Shown piece after piece: positions 31,938 through 42,617 of a stretch of DNA of 64,000 bases. The notes beneath the pieces were generated by a model. It was not told the DNA's origin, made no database searches, and saw only the letters and a program-made list of their open reading frames with translations. The stretch comes from Gaiellasilicea sp963707575 (lineage in GTDB: Bacteria; Actinomycetota; Thermoleophilia; Gaiellales; Gaiellaceae). The stretch lies in contig OY970171.1 in NCBI GenBank assembly GCA_963707575.1, forward strand, positions 1,116,001 to 1,180,000. The letters are read 5' to 3'. Each line of letters begins with the position of its first letter. The stretch's first letter is position 1. The translations under genes and the position numbers were made by a program.

Positions 31938-33125
31938 CTACGGGTCGGCGGGCTGGCGCGCGAGCACGACGGGCACCGAGATCTGGCGCGAGCCGCGGTA
32001 GAGCTCGAGGCGGATCGTGTCCCCGGGCTGGTGCCGGGCGAGCGCGTCGCGGTACTGCGACATCGACGCCACGCGGTCGCCGTCGATGGCGACGATCACG
32101 TCGCCGCCGAGGGAGTAGCTCTCGCCGGCCAGGACGACGTCGTTCGTGCCCCCGCGGAGCTCGGCCTTCGCAGCGGGGGTGCCCGGCCGCACCTGCTCGA
32201 TCAGCACGCCCGTGTCGACGGGGAGGCCGAAGAGACGCGCGAGCTCGGGGGTGACCGTCGTGCCGCCCACGCCGAGGTGCGCACGGTCGACGCGACCCTT
32301 CGCGACGAGCTGCGCGACGATGCTGCGGACGGTGTTCGAGGGGACCGCGAAGCCGATGCCGTCGTCGCCGACCTCTGTGTCCCCTCCGGTCGTGATCTGC
32401 GAGTTGACCCCGATCACCTCTCCGGCCGAGTTCAGGAGCGGGCCGCCCGAGTTGCCGCGGTTGATCGGCGCATCGGTCTGGATCACGTGATCGATCGGAG
32501 AGCCGTTCGGCGCCGTGATCGTGCGCTCCTGGACCGCGCTGACGATGCCCGCCGTCGCAGTGCGGTCGAGCCCGAACGGGTTCCCGATCGCCACGACCGG
32601 ATCACCGACGCGAACGGCGTCCGAGTTGCCGAGCTGGATCGGTGTCAGACCGCGCGAGCTCGTCTCCACCCGCACCACGGCGAGGTCGGTGGAGGGGTCG
32701 CTGCCCACCAGCTTCGCCTCGAGGGTGTCCTGATTGGAGAAGCTGACCTCGATCTGCTCTCCTCCCTCGATCACGTGGTAGGCGGTCACGATGTGCCCCG
32801 CCTTGTCGAGCACGAAGCCGGAGCCGAGCGCCTGCTGTGGCGCGGGCGGCGCGAAGCGGCGGGTGAAGTCGTCTTCGCCGGACGTGCTCGTCGACGTGAT
32901 CTGCACGACGCCGGGCGCGGCGCGCTGGTAGATGTCGCGGATCGAGAGGCGATTCTCGGCGACGGCAGGTGTTGCGGCCGCGGGAGAGGGGGAGGTCTGC
33001 ACCACGGTCGTGGTGCCGCCGCCGAGCTCGCCGGTCAGCGCGACGCCCCCGAGCGCGACCAGGCCACCAAGGAGGGAAGCGACGGCCAGGCCGAGCAGGC
33101 GAGGGGCGAAAGCACGCGCTTTCAT
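31938..33125 (-). CDS. htrA: membrane-anchored HtrA/DegP-type serine protease with PDZ
   Basis: The product is 395 aa. An N-terminal membrane anchor (LLGLAVASLLGGLVALGGVA) and Thr/Pro-rich linker precede a trypsin-like domain with the catalytic triad H117 (TAYHVIEG), D147 (STDLAVV) and S226 (GNSGGPL). One C-terminal PDZ domain follows, with GVLIEQVRPGTPAAKAEL and GDVIVAIDGDRV. It degrades or refolds damaged envelope proteins. A perfect 9-bp inverted repeat lies 23-50 bases upstream of its ATG, a possible operator. Confidence 0.93.
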   Translation of the reverse strand: MKARAFAPRLLGLAVASLLGGLVALGGVALTGELGGGTTTVVQTSPSPAAATPAVAENRLSIRDIYQRAAPGVVQITSTSTSGEDDFTRRFAPPAPQQALGSGFVLDKAGHIVTAYHVIEGGEQIEVSFSNQDTLEAKLVGSDPSTDLAVVRVETSSRGLTPIQLGNSDAVRVGDPVVAIGNPFGLDRTATAGIVSAVQERTITAPNGSPIDHVIQTDAPINRGNSGGPLLNSAGEVIGVNSQITTGGDTEVGDDGIGFAVPSNTVRSIVAQLVAKGRVDRAHLGVGGTTVTPELARLFGLPVDTGVLIEQVRPGTPAAKAELRGGTNDVVLAGESYSLGGDVIVAIDGDRVASMSQYRDALARHQPGDTIRLELYRGSRQISVPVVLARQPADP

Positions 33126-33147
33126 GTGCTTGTTGTAGCGACGACGT

Positions 33148-33175
33148 CTTAACCCGTCCTAAGAGCCGGGTTAAG
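33148..33175. promoter_or_regulatory. 9-bp inverted repeat upstream of htrA
   Basis: CTTAACCCG (33148-33156) and CGGGTTAAG (33167-33175) are perfect inverted repeats separated by 10 bases in the short gap between the GNAT stop and the htrA start. There is no T-tract on the minus strand after it, so an operator is more likely than a terminator, but both are possible. Confidence 0.45.
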
Positions 33176-33201
33176 CCTGCGTTGCGTCGCAGCGGGCCGC
33201 G

Positions 33202-33744
33202 TCAGGCGTCCGCCGGGAGCGCCTTCCAGAAGTAGGTCGTGTCGCAGAGCCGCCCGTCCGGGTAGAGGGCGAAGCCGGGGATCACACCGACCCTGTTCCA
33301 GCCGAGTCTCGCGTACAGGCGCTCCGCGTCGTCGCCGGTCACGGCGTCGAGCACGAGCAGGGTCTTGCCCTCCCTCCGCGCCTCCGCCTCGGCGCCCTCC
33401 ATCAGCGCCTCGGCGAGACCTCGCCTGCGCGCGGAGCGGTGCACGAGGAGCTTCGCGATCTCGCCGCGGTGCGGCTGGTTCGGCGGCAACGCGAGGATCA
33501 CCTGCACCGTGCCGACCAGCTCGCCGCCGAGGAAGGCGCCGAGCAACACCCGGCGGCCCTGCTCGACCTCGTCCGCCACGGCTTCGAACACCTCCCGCGC
33601 CTGCTCGTGCGTGAACGGAGCCATGAAGCTGACCGAAGCACCGCCGGCGACGCAGTCGACGAGGACCCCCGCGAGCGCGTCGAGCTGCGCCCGCGCCTCG
33701 GCTCCACCGAGGCGGCGGATCTCGATCGGCTGGGCCCCGGGCAC
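33202..33744 (-). CDS. GNAT-family N-acetyltransferase
   Basis: The product is 180 aa. Motif A reads AKLLVHRSARRRGLAEALMEGAE and the later strand VLDAVTGDDAERLYARLGW is motif B. The GTG start overlaps the glutaredoxin stop by one base, so it is coupled to the BolA-glutaredoxin pair. The C-terminal YPDGRLCDTTYFWK resembles acetyltransferases acting on small amines. The substrate is unknown. Confidence 0.85.
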   Translation of the reverse strand: MPGAQPIEIRRLGGAEARAQLDALAGVLVDCVAGGASVSFMAPFTHEQAREVFEAVADEVEQGRRVLLGAFLGGELVGTVQVILALPPNQPHRGEIAKLLVHRSARRRGLAEALMEGAEAEARREGKTLLVLDAVTGDDAERLYARLGWNRVGVIPGFALYPDGRLCDTTYFWKALPADA

Positions 33745-34103
33745 TAGCGGGCGAGCGCGGCGGTCTTCACCGTTGCGTCACGCTCCGCCCCGAGTGCCTC
33801 GTCGAGGCGCCGGCGCAGCTCGCCGCTCGCGTGCAGCTCCTCGACGATGTCGGCACCGCCGACGAGCTCGCCCTGGATGAAGACCTGCGGGATCGTCGGC
33901 CAGCCGGAGAGCGCCGAGAGCTCCTGCCGGATCTGCGGGTCGGGCAGCACGTCGACCGTCGTCACCGGCGCGCCCTCGGCCCGCAGGGCGCGGAGCGCAC
34001 GGTCGGAGTTCCCGCACATGATCAGCTCGGGCGTGCCCTTCATGAACAGGCTCACGGGCTCGGTGGAGATGATCTGCTGGATCTGGTCGCGGAGCTCGCT
34101 CAC
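33744..34103 (-). CDS. monothiol glutaredoxin (Grx4-type) with CGNS site
   Basis: The product is 119 aa. The Grx4/GrxD signature is MKGTPELIMCGNS, with the single active-site Cys at residue 30, then WPTIPQVFIQGELVGGADIV for glutathione and cis-Pro contacts. Classical members have CGFS; here Phe is replaced by Asn. Such proteins deliver or sense [2Fe-2S] clusters, usually with BolA, which is encoded directly upstream with a 4-base overlap. The ~15-residue C-terminal tail is variable. Confidence 0.88.
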   Translation of the reverse strand: MSELRDQIQQIISTEPVSLFMKGTPELIMCGNSDRALRALRAEGAPVTTVDVLPDPQIRQELSALSGWPTIPQVFIQGELVGGADIVEELHASGELRRRLDEALGAERDATVKTAALAR

Positions 34104-34339
34104 GTCGTACTTCCTCTCGTCTTGATCCGGAGCTCGTGAATCGTCCCGTCCTGAAGCGGCTCCGACAGCGCGTCGTAGACGAGGCGGTGCTGCTCGACGA
34201 GCGAGAGCCCGTCGAAGCGGGTGCTCGCGAGCGTCACCTGGAAATGGTCGCCGCCACCGGTGCGGTCGTCGACGGCGAGCTCGCTCGCGTCGGGGAACGC
34301 GGCGCGCAGGAGCGTCTCCAGCGTGTGGGTCGCGGCCAT
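34100..34339 (-). CDS. bolA: BolA-family protein
   Basis: The product is 79 aa, the normal BolA length. The class-II KH-like fold is shown by DDRTGGGDHFQVTLASTRFD (conserved GxGxHF region) and SLVEQHRLVYDALSEPL, ending in THELRIKT-like HELRIKTRG. BolA partners monothiol glutaredoxins to handle Fe-S clusters. The overlap with the glutaredoxin gene supports that role here. It starts next to the divergent EcsC-like gene. Confidence 0.9.
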   Translation of the reverse strand: MAATHTLETLLRAAFPDASELAVDDRTGGGDHFQVTLASTRFDGLSLVEQHRLVYDALSEPLQDGTIHELRIKTRGSTT

Positions 34340-34354
34340 GTGATCATCGTATCC

Positions 34355-35236
34355 GTGCGGCGCTGGGGCTCCTTTCTCGTCTCGCTGCCCGAACGGGCGG
34401 GGCGTGCGCTCGTCGCAGCCCTCGGCGGTGCCGTGCACGAGACGGCCGAGGTGCTGCTGCCGCGCTTCGCCCGGCGCTCGCGGCTGTACGAGGCGACGGC
34501 GAAGAACCTGCTGCGGATCGCGATCGAGCTCGTCGGCGCGGTGGAGCGGCCGCAGGAGGAGAACGCGCCCGAGGCCGACGAGCTGGCGAAGCGAAAGGTG
34601 GCCGGCAACGCCGTCGAGCTCGGCTCGATCGCTGCCTTCGGCTTCTCGCCGCTCTGGCTGCTCGCAGGCGCCGCCGACGTCCTGCACGGGTCGCGCGTCT
34701 ACCTCGACGCGCTGACGACGGAGCTGAAGCGGACCGGCGTGCTGGAGGAGGGCGTCGAGATCGCGACGGTGGACGACCTGCTCGGCGCGCTCGAAGGCGC
34801 CTCGGGCACATCTGCGCGGCTGGTCGACATCCCGCCGCTCGAGCTGGCGGCGCTGCGGCGGTCGCTCGCGGACCTGCGCGTGAACGCGGGCGAGCTGCCG
34901 GGGCCGCGCGACCTCGCGGCCCTCTACGAGGGCCTCCGGCGCACCGCGGCGCGCGAACGGCGGCCCCTGCTCGAGGTTTCGGCCGGCATGGGCCTCGCCT
35001 TCCTGGTGGCCGCGCGGAACGTCGGTCGCGAGCACGTGGTCGCTCCGTACGCCGAGGACTGGAGGCCGCTGCGCGACGAGGGCTTCGCAGCCTACGCGCG
35101 CCGCATCGCGAGGCCTTATGGCATGGCCATCTCGGGTCACTTCGATCCCGGCTCGACCTCGTGGACGGAGCGAGGCGTCTCGCGGCTCCGCAGCGCTACC
35201 CGCCGCTGGCGATCTCCTCGGTCACGTAGGCGCTGA
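34355..35236 (+). CDS. EcsC-like protein
   Basis: The product is 293 aa from GTG 34355 (an earlier GTG at 34340 abuts the divergent bolA start). Helical segments such as AELGSIAAFGFSPLWLLAGA-type sequence around residues 85-115 and GMGLAFLVAARNVG resemble the EcsC family, which is membrane-associated and of unknown function. No transport or catalytic motif is seen. Its last 41 bases overlap the 3' end of the convergent PQQ dehydrogenase gene. Confidence 0.65.
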   Translation: MRRWGSFLVSLPERAGRALVAALGGAVHETAEVLLPRFARRSRLYEATAKNLLRIAIELVGAVERPQEENAPEADELAKRKVAGNAVELGSIAAFGFSPLWLLAGAADVLHGSRVYLDALTTELKRTGVLEEGVEIATVDDLLGALEGASGTSARLVDIPPLELAALRRSLADLRVNAGELPGPRDLAALYEGLRRTAARERRPLLEVSAGMGLAFLVAARNVGREHVVAPYAEDWRPLRDEGFAAYARRIARPYGMAISGHFDPGSTSWTERGVSRLRSATRRWRSPRSRRR

Positions 35237-37394
35237 CGTCGTTGATCTCCTTGCCCGACAGCGTCCCCTGGAATGCCGGCATCCCGCCGCCGCCGTTCCG
35301 CACCTGCTCGCGCACCGCCTCGACGTCGTTCGCGCCCGTGATGTCCGGACCGCCGTTGGCGCCGGTGCCGGCGAGCCCGTGGCAGCCCGCGCAGTTATCG
35401 CTCCAGACGGACTCGCCGGCCGCGGCGTCGGCCGCGCCGCCGCCCTCATCGGGCTCGTCCGGCGAGACCTCGCCTGCGTGTCCCTCGCCCTCGCCCTCGC
35501 CGGCGGCGGCGGCCGGGCCCATGGTGCCGTCGAGCGAGAAGAGCCAGAGGTTGTCGCCGTGCGCGCTTGCCGCGAGCGAGTTGCCACCGGCCGCGAAGGC
35601 GAGGTACTGCGTGCCCTCCCACTCGAAGACGCTCACGGTCGAGTTCGCGCCCGCGCCGGTCTGGAAGCTCCAGAGCTCGTCCCCGTTCTCGGCGTCGAAG
35701 GCCTGCAGCTCGCCGTTGTTGCGGCCGACGAACACGAGCCCGCCGGCCGTCGTCACCGAGCCGGAGTAGCACGACTCCCCCGGCCAATCCTTCCGCCACT
35801 CGATCTCGCCGGAGGTCGCGTCGATCGCCGCGACAACGCCAGTGTGCGTGCCGAAGCCGGTGGTCGTGAAGACGCTGCCGAGATCGGCTGTCTGGCCGCG
35901 CTCGGCCTCGGCGAGCACGTCGCCCGAGCGGGTGTAGCCGGAGACGGAGCGCATCCCGCAGACGTAGAAGAGCTCCGTGTCGGGGTTGTAGCTGACCGGC
36001 TGCCAGTTGGTGCCGCCCTGCGGGCCCGGGACGAGCACGGTGATGTCCTCGTTGAACGGGGTGTAGATGTTCTCGCCGTTGACCACCCGTGGGGTCTGGG
36101 CGCCCTCCTTCGTGTTGGCCTCGGCGATCTCCCGGATCATCGCCACGTCCTCCTCGGTCACCTCGTGGTCGATGAAGGGCGGGTAGCTCGGGATCGGCTG
36201 GGTCGGCGAGGTCTTCTGGCGCTCGTCCTGCGGCACCGGCTGCTCCTCGATCGGCAGCAGTGGCTCACCGGTCTCGCGGTCGAGCAGGTAGAGCCAGCCG
36301 GTCTTGCTCGCCTCGGCGAGGCCCTTGCGCTGCTCGCCGTCGATCTCGACGTCGAAGAGCACGACCGGGCTCGGCGCGTCGTAGTCCCAGATGTCGTGGT
36401 GCACCTGCTGGAAGTGCCAGCGGTACTTGCCCGTCTTCGCGTCGAGCGCCACGATCGACGCGGCGAACAGGTTGTCGCCCGCGCGCCCCGAGCCGTCCAG
36501 GTCGGGGGAGGCGTTGCCGGTGGAGAAGTAGATCAGCCCGAGCTCGTGGTCGACGGCCGGCGTCTGCCACATCGGCGCGCCCCCGTGCGTCCACGAGTCG
36601 TTGTCCTGCGGCCAGGTGTCGTGCCCGACCTCGCCCGGCCCGGGGACGGTGTTGAACACCCACACCTCGTCGCCCGTCTTCGCGTCATAGGCCTGCACGC
36701 GCCCGCGGATCGAGAACTCACCGCCGGAGACGCCCGTGATCACCATCCCCTCGTAGTAGAGGGGCGCAGCCGTGATCGTGTAGCCCTCCTGCCAGCGACC
36801 GACCTGCGTCTCCCACTTCACCTCGCCCGTCATCTGGTCGAGCGCCACGAGCTTCCCGTCGAGTTGGCCGAGGTAGACCATCCCCTCGCCGATCGCGACA
36901 CCGCGGCTGAGCCAGCCGCAGCAGACGGTGTTGATCCGCTGTTCCAGCTGCGCGTCGTAGCGCCACTTGATCTCGCCGGTCGCGACGTCGACCGCGAAGA
37001 CCTCGTCCTCACCGGTGGGCACGTAGAGGACGCCGTCGTAGAAGATCGGCTGCGCCTCCTGGGAGTACTTCGCCGCGACCCCGGAGCCGCCGAGGTCGGT
37101 CATCCAGACGCCCTTCAGGTCGGCGACGTTGGAGGTGTCGATCTCGTCGAGCGGCGAGTAGCGCTGGTTCCAGAGCGTGCCGCCGTTCGTGATCCAGCGC
37201 GTGGTCGGAAGCTCGGTCAGCTGGGCGGCCGTGAAGGCGGGCGCCACGGCCGGGTCGCGCAGCTCCTCTGCGGGCGCGCCGGCGTCGCTCCCGGGCTGGG
37301 CGTCGCCGTCACCGTACTTCCACGCGGCCACCACGGAGGCGACCGCAAGCAAGGCGGCCGTGAAGACGACCGCGTAGATCGCTCCGAGCTTCAC
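35196..37394 (-). CDS. PQQ-dependent quinohemoprotein dehydrogenase with C-terminal cytochrome c
   Basis: The product is 732 aa from GTG 37394. It has an N-terminal membrane/signal segment (AIYAVVFTAALLAVASVVAA), an eight-bladed propeller with repeated W-docking motifs (GEIKWRYD, GEVKWETQ, GDEVWVFN, GEIEWRKD), the adjacent cysteines C158-C159 that form the vicinal disulfide over PQQ, and a C-terminal cytochrome c domain with C668-x2-CH. A low-complexity linker (GEGEGEGHAGEVSPDEPDEG) joins the two. It oxidises an alcohol or sugar outside the membrane and passes electrons to its own haem. The active-site loop reads WDYD. Confidence 0.92.
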   Translation of the reverse strand: MKLGAIYAVVFTAALLAVASVVAAWKYGDGDAQPGSDAGAPAEELRDPAVAPAFTAAQLTELPTTRWITNGGTLWNQRYSPLDEIDTSNVADLKGVWMTDLGGSGVAAKYSQEAQPIFYDGVLYVPTGEDEVFAVDVATGEIKWRYDAQLEQRINTVCCGWLSRGVAIGEGMVYLGQLDGKLVALDQMTGEVKWETQVGRWQEGYTITAAPLYYEGMVITGVSGGEFSIRGRVQAYDAKTGDEVWVFNTVPGPGEVGHDTWPQDNDSWTHGGAPMWQTPAVDHELGLIYFSTGNASPDLDGSGRAGDNLFAASIVALDAKTGKYRWHFQQVHHDIWDYDAPSPVVLFDVEIDGEQRKGLAEASKTGWLYLLDRETGEPLLPIEEQPVPQDERQKTSPTQPIPSYPPFIDHEVTEEDVAMIREIAEANTKEGAQTPRVVNGENIYTPFNEDITVLVPGPQGGTNWQPVSYNPDTELFYVCGMRSVSGYTRSGDVLAEAERGQTADLGSVFTTTGFGTHTGVVAAIDATSGEIEWRKDWPGESCYSGSVTTAGGLVFVGRNNGELQAFDAENGDELWSFQTGAGANSTVSVFEWEGTQYLAFAAGGNSLAASAHGDNLWLFSLDGTMGPAAAAGEGEGEGHAGEVSPDEPDEGGGAADAAAGESVWSDNCAGCHGLAGTGANGGPDITGANDVEAVREQVRNGGGGMPAFQGTLSGKEINDVSAYVTEEIASGG

Positions 37395-37446
37395 GTCCGG
37401 TTCGTTCCGCCCAGGCGTTCGAAGCAAACCTGCGTTTCGCGCCCGG

Positions 37447-38430
37447 ATGCTGCGGAACGACTGCGGCGTGACCGCGTTCGGCTACTGGCTCTCGTCCGAG
37501 GAGCATCCTCCCCTCGACCTGGTCCGCGACGCGAAGCGGGCGGAGGACGCCGGGTTCGAGTTCGCGATGATCTCCGACCACTTCCATCCGTGGATCGACG
37601 CCCAGGGCCACAGCCCGTTCGTCTGGAGCGTGCTCGGTGGGATCGCGGCGACCACCGAGCGGATCCGCGTCGGCACCGGCGTCACGTGCCCGACGATCCG
37701 GATCCACCCGGCGATCGTCGCCCAGGCGGCGGCGACGTGCGGCGCCATGCTGAACGGACGCTTCTTCTTCGGCGTGGGCACGGGCGAGAACCTGAACGAG
37801 CACGTCACAGGCGCGCGCTGGCCGGCGCCCGATGAACGGCTCGAGCTGCTGGAGGAGGCGATCGACGTGATCCGCCTGCTCTGGCAGGGCGGAGAGCAGA
37901 CGCACCGCGGCACGCACTACACCGTCGACCACGCGCGCCTCTACACGCTGCCCGACGCCCCGATCGAGCTGGCAGTCGCGGCGGCGAAGCCGAACGCGGC
38001 CGAGCTCGCCGGGCGGGTCGGCGCCGCGCTCGTCAACACGGTTCCGGACGCGGAGATCGTCGAGCGCTACCGCGCCGCCGGCGGACCGGGGCCGTGCTAC
38101 GGACAGGTGCGCATCTGCTTCTCCGAAGACGCAGAGGAAGCGATGGAGACCGTCTTCAGGCTCTGGCGCCAGAGCGGTCTCGGCGGCACGATCAACCAGG
38201 AGCTCCCCCGTCCCTCCGACTTCGACGCGGTCGCCGAGAGCGTCACGATCGAGATGGCGACGAAGGACGTCCCGTGCGGGCCCGACCCGGAGCCGGTGCT
38301 CGAGGCCATCAGGACCTGGGAGCAGGCGGGCTTCGACCAGATCGCGCTGCACCAGGTCGGCCCCGACCAGACGGGCTTCTTCCGCTTCTGGGAGCAGGAG
38401 CTGCGCCCCAGGCTGGCACCGACCCGGTAG
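37447..38430 (+). CDS. F420-dependent LLM-class oxidoreductase
   Basis: The product is 327 aa. It is a luciferase-like monooxygenase-fold protein of the F420 group: FGYWLSSEEHPPLDLVRDAKRAE-type start (as two motifs, FGYWLSSEEH and AEDAGF), MISDHFHPW, RIRVGTGVTCP, NGRFFFGVGTGENLNEHV and PDERLELLEEAIDVIRLLW. The HFHPW and GTGENLNEH motifs match the F420-dependent G6PDH/TIGR03557 relatives. The GTG at 37468 is a likely alternative start. It is divergent from the PQQ dehydrogenase gene and directly upstream of acnA. Its substrate is unknown. Confidence 0.88.
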   Translation: MLRNDCGVTAFGYWLSSEEHPPLDLVRDAKRAEDAGFEFAMISDHFHPWIDAQGHSPFVWSVLGGIAATTERIRVGTGVTCPTIRIHPAIVAQAAATCGAMLNGRFFFGVGTGENLNEHVTGARWPAPDERLELLEEAIDVIRLLWQGGEQTHRGTHYTVDHARLYTLPDAPIELAVAAAKPNAAELAGRVGAALVNTVPDAEIVERYRAAGGPGPCYGQVRICFSEDAEEAMETVFRLWRQSGLGGTINQELPRPSDFDAVAESVTIEMATKDVPCGPDPEPVLEAIRTWEQAGFDQIALHQVGPDQTGFFRFWEQELRPRLAPTR

Positions 38431-38439
38431 ATTCGAGGC

Positions 38440-41184
<2,745 letters not shown>

Positions 41185-41195
41185 GTAGAGTCCGC

Positions 41196-41268
41196 ACACC
41201 GGGGTGCCCTGCACGGGGCTGAGATCACACCCGTCGAACCTGATCCGGCTCGTACCGGCGAAGGGAGT
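41196..41268 (+). promoter_or_regulatory. TPP riboswitch (THI element)
   Basis: The aptamer core is clear: GGGGTGCC at 41201-41208, GGGGCTGAGATCACACCC around 41215-41232, and GAACCTGATCCGG followed by TACCGGCGAAGGGA at 41236-41266. The last AAGGGAG (41261-41267) is also the only Shine-Dalgarno-like sequence before the transporter start at 41280. Ligand binding should therefore block translation, so HMP/thiamine import is shut off when TPP is plentiful. Confidence 0.95.
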
Positions 41269-41279
41269 GAAGAAGCGCG

Positions 41280-42599
41280 ATGGAGAGGACACCAGCCTGG
41301 GGGATCGAGCCCGTGCCGGAGCGGCTGCGTGTGCTCGGCGCCTTCGACACCGGGCTCCTGTGGGGGAATCTCGGCGTCTCGCTGCTCGTGCTCGTCGCCG
41401 GCACGTACCTCGTGCCGGCGCTCTCGCTTCCGCAGGCGTTCCTGGCGATCGCGCTCGGCAGCCTGATCGGGAACGCCATGCTCGGCGTCGCCGGGCTGAT
41501 CGGAGCCGACGCCCGCGTCCCTGCGATGGTGCTGATGCGGGCACCCCTCGGGCGTCGCGGCTCCTGGGGGCCGACCGTGCTGAACGCGGCCCAGTGCATC
41601 GGCTGGGCGATCTTCGAGCTGCTGATCATCGCGACGGCGGTGGCAGCACTTTCGGACGAGCTCTTCGGCTTCCGCGCCCAGTGGGCGTGGACACTCGTCT
41701 TCGGCGGGGTGGCTCTCGCCCTCGCGCTGCTCGGCCCGGTCGACTTCGTGCGCAAGTTCATCCGCAAGTTCGCCGTCTGGGCCGTGCTCGCGTCGCTCGT
41801 GTACCTGAGCTGGTGGGCGCTCGACGGCGCGGGCCTCGGCGAGCTGCTCGACCGGCCAGGGGAGGGCGGCTCGTCCGTGCTCGAGGGCGTCGACCTCGTG
41901 GTCGCGATCACCGTCTCGTGGATCCCGCTCGCGGCCGACTACACGCGCTTCTCGCGCAGCCGGCGGGCCGCGTTCTGGGGCACCGGCGGCGGCTACCTCG
42001 TCGCGAGCGTCTGGCTGTGGGCGCTCGGCGCGATCCTCTTCTTCTCCCGCGACGTCACCGACGCAGCGGCGCTGCCGGTCGCGGTCGCGGCGGGTGGGCT
42101 GGGCGCCGCGCTCGCCCTCTTCGCCGTCACGGTGGACGAGACGGACGAGGCCTTCGCGAACGTCTACTCGACCGCCGTCACGATCCAGAACCTGGCCCCG
42201 CGCGCGCCGCAAAGAGCGCTCCTCGTCGGGGTCGCGACGGCGGCGACGCTCGGCGCGCTGACGATCGACCTGCTCTCCTACGAGACGTTCCTGATCCTGC
42301 TCGGGTCGTTCTTCGTGCCGCTCTTCGGCGTCCTGCTCGCGGACTGGCTCGTCGCCGGCGCGCGCTATCGCCAGAGCGACGTGTTCGAGGGACCTTCCGT
42401 GCGCTGGGGCATGATCGCGAGCTGGATCGCGGGCTTCGTGCTCTACCAGTGGCTGCATCCCGTCGGCCCGTCCTGGTGGGTCGACCTCGTCGAGCGGCTC
42501 GATCCGCCCGACACCGGCCTCGGCGCGACGCTCCCGAGCTTCGCGCTCTCGCTCGTGCTGGCCGGCGCGGTCGCGCATCTCGGTCGCCGCCGGATCTAG
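41280..42599 (+). CDS. cytX: NCS1-family permease, probable hydroxymethylpyrimidine transporter
   Basis: The product is 439 aa with about 12 membrane segments. It belongs to the purine-cytosine permease/NCS1 family: FDTGLLWGNLGVSLLVLVAG, LNAAQCIGWAIFELLIIATA, ITVSWIPLAADYTRFSRS and AVTVDETDEAFANVYSTAV. The TPP riboswitch directly upstream assigns it to thiamine-precursor uptake (CytX-like, hydroxymethylpyrimidine). The following gene is a PfkB kinase 18 bases downstream, likely in the same transcript. Confidence 0.9.
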   Translation: MERTPAWGIEPVPERLRVLGAFDTGLLWGNLGVSLLVLVAGTYLVPALSLPQAFLAIALGSLIGNAMLGVAGLIGADARVPAMVLMRAPLGRRGSWGPTVLNAAQCIGWAIFELLIIATAVAALSDELFGFRAQWAWTLVFGGVALALALLGPVDFVRKFIRKFAVWAVLASLVYLSWWALDGAGLGELLDRPGEGGSSVLEGVDLVVAITVSWIPLAADYTRFSRSRRAAFWGTGGGYLVASVWLWALGAILFFSRDVTDAAALPVAVAAGGLGAALALFAVTVDETDEAFANVYSTAVTIQNLAPRAPQRALLVGVATAATLGALTIDLLSYETFLILLGSFFVPLFGVLLADWLVAGARYRQSDVFEGPSVRWGMIASWIAGFVLYQWLHPVGPSWWVDLVERLDPPDTGLGATLPSFALSLVLAGAVAHLGRRRI

Positions 42600-42617
42600 G
42601 CCTTAGATTTCGGCGGC

